Part shown: in pieces, positions 11,870-22,569 of the stretch | Layout of the letters: each line of letters begins with the position of its first letter | Numbering within the stretch: the stretch's first letter is position 1 | Source of the DNA: Solanum dulcamara | Taxonomy: Eukaryota > Streptophyta > Magnoliopsida > Solanales > Solanaceae | Direction: 5' to 3' | NCBI RefSeq assembly: GCF_947179165.1 | Contig: NC_077238.1 | Location: forward strand, 76,313,257-76,377,256 | DNA length: 64,000 bases | The notes under the pieces: model-generated | What the model was told of the DNA's origin: nothing | Database searches by the model: none | Seen by the model: only the letters and a program-made list of their open reading frames with translations | Program-made: the position numbers and the translations under genes

Positions 11870-13384
11870 AGATCATAATTATTTCTAAGTTTAATTAGTC
11901 ACATAAAAAGATGTTTTTAAGCTTGTGAATAATTTAGAGACTAAACTTATAATTTACGTTAAGTTTACAAGTATTTTCAATACTTCTCTCTTACGTACGT
12001 GAGTCCATTTTTCATTGGTTCCAACAGTTTTATGAGTAAGGACCCACATCCGCATAAATATTGGTTGAAACGAAATAAAATTAATAAATTTAAACGTAGC
12101 TGTAAATCTCAACTTCACATGCCATTCTACATTATTTTAGAAAGAGAAATTGCGCCTACTTCGGAAGTATAATTTCCATTTCCTGTCCTTTTTTTCTAAA
12201 ATGATCCTCATAAAAAGAAGAAAAAACGGCTGAATATAACAACATCAGTATATATTTAATATAAATAACTATAGTTTATTTTTGTTATATTATATAAATA
12301 TAATTAAATATTAAATAACAAAGTTAATTATACATAAATAATAACTTATTTTATATACATAATTAAATAATTATTTAATTTAAGATAATTAATGCATTCC
12401 TAATTCTAATCAATTAAGGATTAGCAATTAATGTATTTACTTCAATTATTTATCTTTTTTCTTTTCTCTCTAAATTAGTGTATAATCCCAAATTAGCACA
12501 TTTCATCCTCTTTCATGAATGATTATTTTTCTTCTTTTTTCTTTCATGGACGATTTTTTCAAATAGTTTTAACGTTGCGCTTCCTCTCTCTTTCTCCAAT
12601 AAAGCATCGTCATTATTGGCTCGAGATGATTTACGAAATTTTATTGTCAGCCATGAGAGAGAGTTTTGAAGCTTAATTTCAAATTATGAATTTATGAAAT
12701 TGTTACTAAAATTAATGAGTGATGTTTTGAAAGATTGAATATATTACGAGGAGTTTATATCTCGAATTTGAGGAGTTTTTGGTGCAAATTTGAAGACTTT
12801 TCAAGATATCAAATGCACACGTATATGCATTCTATTCATGTATCAATGTACTTGTATTTGCAGTGTATTCATTTATTTGGTGTATTTATTTCACTGTTAC
12901 TATATCAAATGTATTTGTTTGTATCTGATATTGATTACACATTCGTATCAATGTATCAAAATGTATATATTCCTTGTTATTCATTTTGTGTCAATGTATT
13001 GTGTATATTGTAACTTGTTATACAATTGTATCAATGTTTTCAAGTCTATTAGTTCCTTGTTTTATATTTGTATCATGTATTTTTGTTCACTATTATATAT
13101 TTGTATCAATATTTTTGAGTATTTTTATAATGTATTTATCAACAAAATTATATTAATGTCGTACCAATGTATTCAACCTACAAAAATTCTAACAAAAAAA
13201 AATTATGTATCAATATTGTACAAGTAATAATTGGTGATGCAACAAAATCAATGAAGAAAAAAAGATTTTGTAGTGCAGTTTCTTTGTTTATTATGGAAAA
13301 AAAATTGTGAGATTTTATAATTTCATTGATTATGGAAGATTGAGATATTATGCTAAATTTCCTTCTTAAAAAAGATATTGATGC
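11870..13384. other. AT-rich intergenic stretch with a degenerate TGTAT-rich repeat
   Basis: From about 12825 to 13215 the plus strand consists of loosely repeated TGTATCAATGTATTTGT-like words. These make long but low-complexity open frames (12735-13227) that I do not regard as genes. The rest is simple AT-rich DNA. Confidence 0.45.
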
Positions 13385-13690
13385 ACAATTTATGCACTGC
13401 AACTGGCCAAAGGCTCAGAATAAGACGAGTCAGGGATCCAGAATAACTTTATTGATTGATCACCGAGCAAGAAAGACGCTCTCTATCCTGAAGATAATAT
13501 TTTTTTTCATTCTTAAAAGCCCTCTTTCATAGATAATCAGTAGTATTCCTCTCGCTAGCTATTCTGAGTAAGAGAGGGAGGACTTGATGTGACTACTATT
13601 AGACCTCCACCCCGAGAGACAACCTCCCTTTACCAAATTCATCAGTCTGAAGTAAAGAAGTGATCGATTCCTTAATCTTTAAATTGCGTA
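13385..13690. other. Block of more balanced composition, possible organellar insert
   Basis: About 300 bp with far higher GC than its flanks, no sustained frame, and a texture resembling plant mitochondrial intergenic DNA (for example CTATTCTGAGTAAGAGAGGG). This is an impression only; no gene within it could be named. Confidence 0.25.
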
Positions 13691-14035
13691 AAAAAAATAA
13701 AAAAATGGCTAATAGAAAGTTGAGAGTTTTAGGGACGTAAATGTAGGTCAGTCAGTTATACTAATAAATTTATTTTATTTAGTGCATTATAATTGTATTA
13801 ATATATAAATAAAAAAATCATACACACATATAATTAATCATAAATAAAAAATATAATTATTTTGTGTAAATAATATACTTATAGCTATTTAAATTCAATA
13901 ATCATATAATTATAGTTATTTATATAAATTTTTCAATAAACAATCATCGAAATATTTTTATCTCTATTAAAATTTTAAACTTGTAATCTCATCACTTCAT
14001 ACTTTCATTTCCTTTCTCTCTCTATTACTTTTCCC

Positions 14036-14043
14036 TATAAAAG
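14036..14043 (+). promoter_or_regulatory. Probable TATA box of the mitochondrial carrier gene
   Basis: TATAAAAG lies 265 bp upstream of the ATG at 14308. A CT-rich stretch typical of plant leaders follows (CTTCGTTCTCTCACCCAACC), so transcription probably starts near 14065-14075 and the leader would be about 240 bp long. Confidence 0.6.
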
Positions 14044-14307
14044 TCCCCTTTCCCCTTCGTTCTCTCACCCAACCAAATTCATATCTCTCAGCATATGTCT
14101 CAGAGATCTAACATCCCACACTTTGCATCTATAGCCTTTTCCATTCACTCCATCTCCTGGTTTCAAGTGAAATATCCTCTAATTACAACTGATCCTAATT
14201 TTTCCCTATAACTCAGGAAAAAAAAGAAGGTAATTCAAGATCTTGATTCCCTTTTTAATTTCTCATCAAAGGTAAAAAAAAATTGTTTGGAGTAGATCTT
14301 GATAATT

Positions 14308-15264
14308 ATGGGGGTTAAAGGCTTTGTTGAAGGAGGCATTGCTTCTATTATTGCTGGATGTAGTACACATCCACTTGATCTCATCAAGGTACGTATGCAG
14401 CTTCACGGCGAAGCGTCTGGTTCAAGTACAACTGGTCAGACGCTTCGCCCTGTTCATGCTTTTCATCCTCCCAATCACGCAAATACTGCCCATGCGCCAG
14501 TTGCTCCTCGTGTGGGCCCCATTTCCGTCGGTGTACGGATCCTGCAGCAAGAGGGTGCTGCCGCCCTTTTTTCCGGCATATCCGCCACCATGCTCCGTCA
14601 GACCCTTTATTCGACGACCCGGATGGGGTTATACGACATGTTGAAGAAAAAATGGACCGATCCGAATACGAAGAATATGCCACTGGGGAAAAAAATTGTC
14701 TCCGGACTTATCGCCGGCGGAATTGGGGCGGCCGTCGGTAACCCTGCTGACGTGGCAATGGTACGGATGCAGGCCGATGGTCGGTTACCAGCTGCGCAAC
14801 GGCGGAATTACAAGAGTGTGGTGGATGCTATAACGCAAATGAGCAAGAACGAGGGCATTACTAGCCTGTGGCGCGGTTCTTCCCTTACGGTGAACCGAGC
14901 CATGCTGGTGACGGCCTCGCAGCTTGCATCTTATGACGAGTTCAAGGAATTGATTTTAGGGAAGGGTTTGATGAAAGACGGGCTCGGGACCCATGTGACG
15001 GCTAGCTTTGCCGCTGGTTTCGTAGCGTCGGTGGTGACGAATCCGGTGGACGTGATCAAGACTCGGATTATGAACATGAAGGTGGAGTCTGGAGCGGCTC
15101 CACCTTACAACGGGGCACTTGATTGTGCAATGAAAACAATCAAAGCTGAGGGGCCAATGGCCTTGTATAAGGGATTTATTCCTACAATTTCAAGGCAAGG
15201 ACCCTTTACTATTGTGCTCTTTGTTACATTGGAACAGGTCCGAAAATTGCTTAAGGACTTTTAA
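14308..15264 (+). CDS. PUMP5: Mitochondrial uncoupling/dicarboxylate carrier (PUMP5/DIC1 family)
   Basis: Intronless gene for a 318-residue inner mitochondrial membrane carrier, close in length and sequence to Arabidopsis UCP5/DIC1. The start is the ATG of MGVKGF; an open frame extends three codons further but begins at TTG. Three tandem carrier repeats are visible, with signatures HPLDLIKVRMQ (about residue 21), NPADVAMVRMQ (about 149) and NPVDVIKTRI (about 248). The middle signature has Met where Lys or Arg is usual, which is normal for this plant subgroup. Each repeat supplies two membrane helices, six in all. Plant DIC/UCP4-5 proteins exchange malate, oxaloacetate, succinate, phosphate or sulphate across the inner membrane and have been linked to uncoupling. 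The coding sequence is much richer in GC than its surroundings and shows no damage. No neighbouring gene shares its function. Confidence 0.95.
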   Translation: MGVKGFVEGGIASIIAGCSTHPLDLIKVRMQLHGEASGSSTTGQTLRPVHAFHPPNHANTAHAPVAPRVGPISVGVRILQQEGAAALFSGISATMLRQTLYSTTRMGLYDMLKKKWTDPNTKNMPLGKKIVSGLIAGGIGAAVGNPADVAMVRMQADGRLPAAQRRNYKSVVDAITQMSKNEGITSLWRGSSLTVNRAMLVTASQLASYDEFKELILGKGLMKDGLGTHVTASFAAGFVASVVTNPVDVIKTRIMNMKVESGAAPPYNGALDCAMKTIKAEGPMALYKGFIPTISRQGPFTIVLFVTLEQVRKLLKDF

Positions 15265-16679
15265 TTAATTAATTGATGATATGATGATGACGAAGAATTT
15301 TTATTTAGTTGAAGTTTAATTAAACTCGAGTATTAGTTAATTCCATAAAATTTGGAATGAGTAGCACCAAAGTTAGATTTTGTGTTCTATTATTTTATAT
15401 ATTATGATTATAATATCACTTCAATATAAAATGATGTTCCATTTGGTACAAGAAATGCAGATCAAAATTGAAGCAATTGCTGATTTTTCTAGCTAAATCC
15501 AATTGCTATTAGATAGATGCTAATTTAGGGTGTGCTCGGTTTGAAGGAAAATACTTGTCTTGGAACATGCTTTCATAAAAATATTTTTTTTAGAAAAAAT
15601 AAGAATTAGTATTTTACTTATTTTTGTGTTACTATAAAATAAGGGTAGATGGTTAGGGATGGGGGAAATGGATACAACCAGTGCGATACTTGTGGAACTT
15701 CATTTATTGAATTTGTTTTCGTACTGATCTTAATTTCTAATGTGATTTTAACATACATTTAGTAAACTTACACGTACCAATTATTTTTTGTTTCATTATA
15801 CAAGAAAATATTAGATATAAAATTTAAGATACTAAATTCATTTTTTTTATTAAATGATTAATAGTGGACGAATTAAAGTGATATAAACATATTAGTTTGA
15901 GAGAGAGAAATATCATAGTAAAACTAAAAATTTTATTATTAAGTAAATAAACGTGAAGGGTTAAAAATTTGTGAAAAGTATATAATATAAATTTTATTTT
16001 ATTAATCGAATGATACGATAGATCTAATGACGTCTCAAAATGAAATAAAACAGTGTAGGGATATTTATATGTCCAATAATCTTCTATTATTGTTATTGAA
16101 TAATTGAGAGACCAAAGGGCAACATAATTACATGTTTATTGTGATGTTTTTGTCGTGCACTGCATTTGGTATTAGGATATTTGGTTCCTTTTTTGGTCTA
16201 TAAGCTTGAATTATAAGGTGGAGCCCAAGGGCCTTTCATGGGAAATGACTCAGCATGGACAACACCAAATGCTATTTTTAGAAGAGATATCTACGTAATT
16301 AGACAAATATAAATCTTATATTTACTCCTTAAAATCCCAGTTTAAAATAATTATCTGACAAATTTATAGTATTATTTTAATAGAAAATTTATACGGTTAT
16401 ATCCAATTCCTTAATTCACGCATAATTAAAAATTGTGTCTAACTAATTTTTTTCCCCTCACCTATTTGTATTTCTCTTTCAGTTGTGACTCCACCAATTT
16501 AGAGCGATTTGCTTTTAATTTTTTTAAGTTCAAATCAAAGATTTTCTAAATTCATGCCTTTGTGATTATTCATATCAGGTAAATAATTTAATTAACGATA
16601 AGTGTATCTACGAATTTGCAAAATTGTTGACGAAGGAAAGTCGTCCAAATATAAAGTATCAAAGAGATATCTAATTTCT
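15265..16679. other. Downstream region of the carrier gene and intergenic DNA
   Basis: The 3' UTR presumably lies in the first 200 bp. At 15527-15700 the sequence GGGTGTGCTCGGTTTGAAGG and what follows resemble the left end of the MITE at 3990-4418, but no matching right end is seen. Nothing else recognised. Confidence 0.35.
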
Positions 16680-16684
16680 TTAAG
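16680..16684. repeat. 5-bp target duplication, left copy (TTAAG)
   Basis: TTAAG precedes the solo LTR and is repeated exactly at 20110-20114. Confidence 0.85.
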
Positions 16685-19600
16685 TGTCATGATCTAATTT
16701 CTCAAGTCATGATGATGCCTATTATGACTCACCAGTAGGCAAGCCGACCCATATTCTGAAACTGTGAGTAATGGGATGTCAGGGGAGAAGACCAACATTA
16801 CAATTAAAAACAATAATGAAATAACAGGAACACAAATGAATGGCAAAAACACAACGAAATATATACAAACCAAAAGATCCCTCTAGAATTTGAAAGTCAC
16901 AAGTACAAAGCTACTACAAAAGAGTACAAGTCACAAAAGTGGACCGCAGAAACAAAGCTGTCTCAGAAGTAAAAGACAGGCAAAATATAAGTACAAAGGG
17001 AGATGGATAAATTCAGAACGCTATGTGTTCACCCTCGCCTTCGATCAAGACAACAACTGGCTCGAATCAACGTCGATAGCTAGTACTCGGACTTGCGTCA
17101 CGAAAGAAATGCATAGTATAGTATGAGTATCAAAACAACAGGTACTCAGTAGGCATCATAGGCCGACCAAGCAAGATAAACAAAAGTAAACTGAAATGCG
17201 AGAAAGCCACCACAACCAAAAACAGGGCAAAAGTATATGTAGGTATGTACACGAGCATACTCAACACACAAGAGAAAGAAACTAGCTAAATCCGTCGGGC
17301 TTTCATAAATCCGACGGGTATGCTCGTGCACAAGTCTAAGGTAATAACCTGAATGGACCCCCATAAGCCCGACAGTAGAAAAGATAGTTGAAGTAAAAAC
17401 AAACTGAGCCAATATAATTCCAATAATGCCGCCAATTTCCTGAACTTAAATCGAACCATCCCAAAAGCCTAAAACTTTGACCCCTAGCTGAGAATAGATA
17501 AGGACTCGAACAAAGATTCATCAGAGAATCAATAACCTGAACCAAGATTTGAAAGCAACCACGAACTTGAACCAGGTGATAGATAATCGTGGTTTTGAGC
17601 TAGACCACAAACTTGAAACGGGTAACTGTAGCCAAGGAGTCAAACCATGTGTAAGCTAAACCACAGACTTGAACCAGATAACTGTAGCCAATGAGCCAAA
17701 CCATATGTAAGATAGACCAAAGACTTAAATCGGGTAAGTGTAGCCAATGAGCCAAACCATATGTAAGCTAAACCACAGACTTGAATCGGATAACTGTAGC
17801 CAAGCAATACAGGACCGATAGAAGACTGGGGCGTTATGGAGGTAAGATTCCCAAAGTTGTGTTACTGCCTAGCTAAAGCTCAGACTATCAGACTCAAGTC
17901 TGCTATATATCAGTCTACAGGGAGCTAAGCTATTCGAAACGACGTCGGAGAAGTTCTAAGTCCCAATGGAACCAAAACCGCACAAGTCTAATACAACACT
18001 AGTCTAAGCCTAGACTAAGACTAAACATGCTTTCCAATGCATATAACCCAAGGAAACAGCACACACCACAAGGTATAGATGATTAACAATAATTAGAGAC
18101 ACGCTTTAACCGTTGGAAGATACCCTAAAAATAACACCTAGGGCATGAAATTCAGGTATTTAGCATGCTAAAAATCCAAATCCCTCCAAACTCATACAAT
18201 TCAATATACAAATGCCTAAAAATGCTACCTGTAGGCCGACCATACATGCTCCAACTCATAAAATTTGAGCTTTTCCTTTTCGAACGGCCTCGGAATGCTG
18301 CCACGCTTTCAAAACAAAATCAAAAGGTTGTTACGATCGTTTTGACACTAAATTCATAATTTTTGGAGATGGACCAATTTTGGGGTCCAAAATGGAAAAT
18401 GTGGGACCCGTGTTCGAAATTCTGAAATTGGCCCCAAAAACTAGTCTAGGATAGAATCCCAAGCTTATAAATCAAATTGATAAACAGTATGGGGTCGAAA
18501 AATAACATGAATTGATCATGTAGCGAATTTCCCACATTTCAAGCTAAAAGACCTAACAAGACGGCTTCTATAAGCAACAATTTTCTAAAAAATGACATCC
18601 CCACGATCCAAACCAAGCACATTTCGATGTTTCTTTTGGAAAAACTCTCAAGTTAGCCTGAATAATTATTAAAAAAGGACCTAAGATAATCAAGTTACAA
18701 TCCTCCAAATTTTCAACTCGAAAAATGACAATAACAGCAGCTAAAATAGAAATTTACCTCACTCGAAGCTCCTAAACAAGTTTTCGAGCTCATCAATTGA
18801 TTCCCCAAGAAATTCCCTTGAGTTAATACATTTGGATCACCAAATTCGAATTTATATAGACCATGAAATAAATTCTCAAAGTTCTTCAAAAATTCATTGT
18901 GAAAATGGACATCGCAGCAAGTAGAATCAAGATTTTACCTCAAATGCCCCAAATCAGTTTTCAAGCTATCCAATGCGCTCTCTTCAAAAAATCTCACAAG
19001 TTTGTCTTTTGATTCACCCAATTTGGAGCTCTAGAACTCAAGTTATAAGGTTTTAAAATTGGAGAAAATACACAAAATGAGTATTTAATTTGCACCAGAA
19101 GTGCACTGCGCACCTGTTTTTTGGCATAGTCTAAAATCTCCGATGGGGTGCTTGGAATTCGTTCAGAATCCGATAAAAATAAATCAGATATGTACCTCAC
19201 TAAATTTGACATTCAGGACTCAATGACACATTCGAAATTATCATACGAGGTGTTTTTAATGAAAAGTAGGTCTCACACTCAAGTGTCATTTTAAGTCAAA
19301 ATCTACAACGGACCTCGAGATTAGATCAAAAACCTCAAAAAGCGAATCAAGGATTGTTTTAAACCAAACTCGACATTTCAAAACTAACCACGTTGTCAAA
19401 ATTTTCATCCGAGTGCGTTTTCCAATAATATTGACCAAAGTCAACTATAAGCTAACTTTCAAAGTCAAAAGAGCCAAATTGCCCCAAACTCGTATCTATT
19501 GCCTTAATACTAATGCCGACCATGCTTCTAATCTAATTTTTCCATTTCGGAGCTGGTGGAACCATCAAAATTTGAATTCGAGGTCTCCTTGATACAAAAC

Positions 19601-20109
19601 TCGAAAAGTCGTAACTAAACCAACTTAGGTCTTCAAAATACCAAAATGACCTCGGGACCTCTAAAAATTCAACAAACACTTCTTCTAAACCAAAAATCAT
19701 TCCCTGAATCAAATAGATCTATTGGAATTTCATTCCGAGCATTGAAACTTCGAAAGTTGACCAAAGTCAAACCTTGACCTAAAATTACTCAAATTTCCAA
19801 CTCAAAACCTCAAATATTCGTTAAAACTCCAAAACTAATTCAGTAAACACTTTTAGGTCAATTTCCACATTCCGGAGTTGCTGAAATCGACAGAATTCTA
19901 TTTCGAGATCCATAGCTTCGGCTGACCTCAAATACCATTTTTGAACACTTAAAGCTTATGAAGGCTCAAAATTTTTAAAGACTCAACTTTTCATAAGATT
20001 TTCTAAAACCAACACCCGATACCAATCAAAAACGACTCGGGGCAACTAAAAGGAGGGGTAAAATTGTCATTTTACAAAAAATTCAAAAATGACCTTCAGG
20101 GTCATTACA
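16685..20109 (-). mobile_element. Solo LTR of a Ty3/gypsy chromovirus (antisense)
   Basis: A 3,425-bp LTR in minus orientation. Its 5' end (TGTAATGACCCTGAAGGTCA on the minus strand, from 20109) and its 3' end (plus strand TGTCATGATCTAATT from 16685) both match the 5' LTR of the element at 47200. Termini are TG...CA and the copy is flanked by perfect TTAAG duplications. There is no internal domain, so it arose by recombination between the two LTRs of a complete insertion. It differs from the 47 kb LTR in its internal tandem repeats. Open frames inside it are incidental. Confidence 0.9.
17596..17805. repeat. Four tandem copies of a 56-bp unit within the solo LTR
   Basis: Units start at 17596, 17652, 17708 and 17764, spaced exactly 56 bp apart, each with TAAGCTAAACCACAGACTTG-like starts and ACTGTAGCCAA in the middle. 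The corresponding part of the LTR at 47200-50778 holds an unrelated repeat of about 48 bp. Confidence 0.85.
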
Positions 20110-20114
20110 TTAAG
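20110..20114. repeat. 5-bp target duplication, right copy (TTAAG)
   Basis: Identical to 16680-16684 and directly adjacent to the solo LTR end. Confidence 0.85.
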
Positions 20115-20115
20115 A

Positions 20116-20390
20116 TATCAGTTGTACCATGATATATCGTGTATAGAAAAGGTATCATGATACATTATCTAGCGAAAAGGTATCATCATACATTATGCAT
20201 CTAAAAGGTATCATTATGTAATATATCGAAAATGTATCATGATGCATCATATATCGAAAAGATATCACTATGTAATGTATCTAAAATATATCATGATACA
20301 TCATCTATCGAAAAGATATCATGATGTAATGTATTGAAAATATATCATGATACATCATAATTCAGAATGGTATCATGATACCATCAATTA
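20116..20390. repeat. Tandem array of alternating 28- and 26-bp units
   Basis: About ten units each begin TATCA(T)(G/T)AT and end (T/C)(G/T)AAAA(G/T)(G/A). From about 20180 on they alternate between a 28-bp form with ACATCAT and a 26-bp form with GTAATGTAT, giving a 54-bp higher-order repeat. The array begins right at the target duplication of the solo LTR. Confidence 0.75.
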
Positions 20391-22139
20391 CATAGTCTAT
20401 GTAAGTTCTCTGTTTTCCACATCTTAAAATGTCATATAAGAACTTGATAGAATGGTTGACATATTTGATACACCACAACAATAGACTACCTTTGATAATT
20501 TAATCCTCAACCCCCAATAAACAAACAAAAATACGAAGTCAATGAGGTAAATTAAAATCGTCAGATTTTGTTTCTGAATTTTTTTGGGATAAATTGTTAC
20601 TAGTATTTCGTTTACAATTCTACAAAAAATTAATAACATAAATCTCATAAATTAATGTAATGATTACATTGTTGTACTAATTACTCACGTCAATTAAAGC
20701 TTTGAGCATTTAATGGCAACATCCTGAATTGTATCTGTGATCGATACAATTGCCCAAAACTCCGATACAAAAAAATTGTGATTTTATGAAAATAAAAAAG
20801 TCTCCCTGAACGACATAATATACACATATACTATAGCCTTTTATGAAATTTTTTCTTCATAGAACATGACTAGCAAATGTAATCCTATCCATGAAAAATC
20901 TGGAATCAAGAGAACTAGGGTTCACATTAGCAAAGCACACCTAGCTCCGGAAGTACGAGAACGAGCATCAGGTTATCATTGGACAAGATGAGATCGAGAT
21001 AAGCACAAGATCCAACCATTGTGGAAGGGTTTGAGATCTTCGCCAACCATTACGTAACTAAAGTAATGTGCAGATAATACACTTAATAGGGGTGACATTC
21101 TCAAATGGTGTTCCTTAGGGTTTAACTGTAAATAGTCTTCTATCTACTCATGGTAAGTCATCTGATTTTTATACATTTACCAGCATTATAACCTTACTTT
21201 GTGTTCTTAGCTAAGCTACACAATTTCCCCGCCTTTAAGTCCCGTAGGGAGTTAAAGACGAGGTGTAATGTAAATTGAAAAATAGAGGGAAACGAAATTT
21301 GAATAAAGTTCCTTATATATAGGTATTTTGTACCTCATTGGATAGGAAAAAGAAGATTAATGTGTTTATATACAAAATCAGTACTTCTTTTAGCTATTAA
21401 AGAGTTGAGTAGAGAGTTTTTCCTTGTGTCGTCATCGTGATTTTAATAAATTTTTGGACTAAATTTATTTTCTATTTTTTGATATTATTTTCGCACAAAT
21501 TTAATTTAAAATATGCGACCAAATAGACACCTTATTTATAAGCATGTATGACTCCAACTGTTTGATTGTAAATATTTAGAGATTTCGCCTCATTTTAGAC
21601 ACTAAAGGATAAAAAAATAATACTTTTTTTCCTCCTTATTTCTGCATTGTTTATGAAAATAAAGTGTCGTATGATATCCTCTGTTTGTTGAATTTGATGA
21701 AGTTATGAAAATTCTTCTCAATATTGCAGAATAATGTTTTGTTTTATATCTTGGGAGGAATTAATCCATACCCCTAATAATTGTGAAGAGACAACTTTTT
21801 GAGAAAATACAATTATCTATAAAACTCAAAATTTAATTAATCCAATATTTCTTCTATTTTATGTATATAATTTTAAACACATGAATAACTCGTCCTTTCA
21901 TGATGTTTGATAACGGTATACATGAAAATAACAATTGGATAATGAAAGGAACTTTAATTAAAACATAATTTAAAGAGGTTCATTATAAAGGGGAACTAAT
22001 CAAGACAAGGTATTCCATAGTTGGCTAGGACGTGAGTTAACATAATGCCCTCACGATATATAGTATACTGAAGGATGATCCATCGACAAAACATATTAGT
22101 AAATGATTTTTTAAATAAATAAGCAATATGTACTTACAT
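20391..22139. other. Intergenic, no supported gene
   Basis: AT-rich, with a 74-codon minus-strand frame at 20424-20648 that has no recognisable features. A slightly less AT-rich block at about 20880-21060 has no coding signal. Confidence 0.35.
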
Positions 22140-22142
22140 TAA

Positions 22143-22566
22143 CACTTTGTTTGGATAGTTGTTACGTATTGTTTCATAATGTATTGTATTATATCGTACT
22201 GTATTGTTTTAATAAATATAATATTTGGATAGATTGTATTCTCCGTCGTTACATAATGTCACACATCTATGATTTGAATGATAAAATTTACCAAAAAGTG
22301 GGGTACGGGGTAGAGTTAGTATGAAAAAATAGGGTAAAAGATGAAATATAATTATTAAATAATAAATAAATACAAAATGAGAAGAAAATATTAAGATAAC
22401 GACACGAACATACCAAATCGATCGTTACATAAAATGGGTCTTTTTTCGTTATCTAACGATGTATTTAAACGATACGATACAATAGAATTTAAGTAACAAT
22501 CAAAACAAATCATTGTATTTAAACTAACAATACAATACAATGGGTAACAACCATCCAAACAAGGTC
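22143..22566. repeat. PIF/Harbinger-type (Tourist-like) MITE
   Basis: A 424-bp element with 23-bp inverted ends: left CACTTTGTTTGGATAGTTG..., right reading inward GACCTTGTTTGGATGGTTG..., both continuing TTAC, with three mismatches. It is flanked on both sides by TAA (22140-22142 and 22567-22569), the 3-bp target duplication of this superfamily. No coding capacity. Confidence 0.75.
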
Positions 22567-22569
22567 TAA

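Noticed and set aside
12735..13227. Three overlapping open frames up to 145 codons
   Set aside because: They lie in low-complexity TGTATCAATG-like repeats; the translations are rich in Cys, Tyr and Ile with no domain and no supporting gene structure.
14384..14683. 99-codon minus-strand frame opposite the carrier gene
   Set aside because: Shadow of the GC-rich carrier coding sequence.
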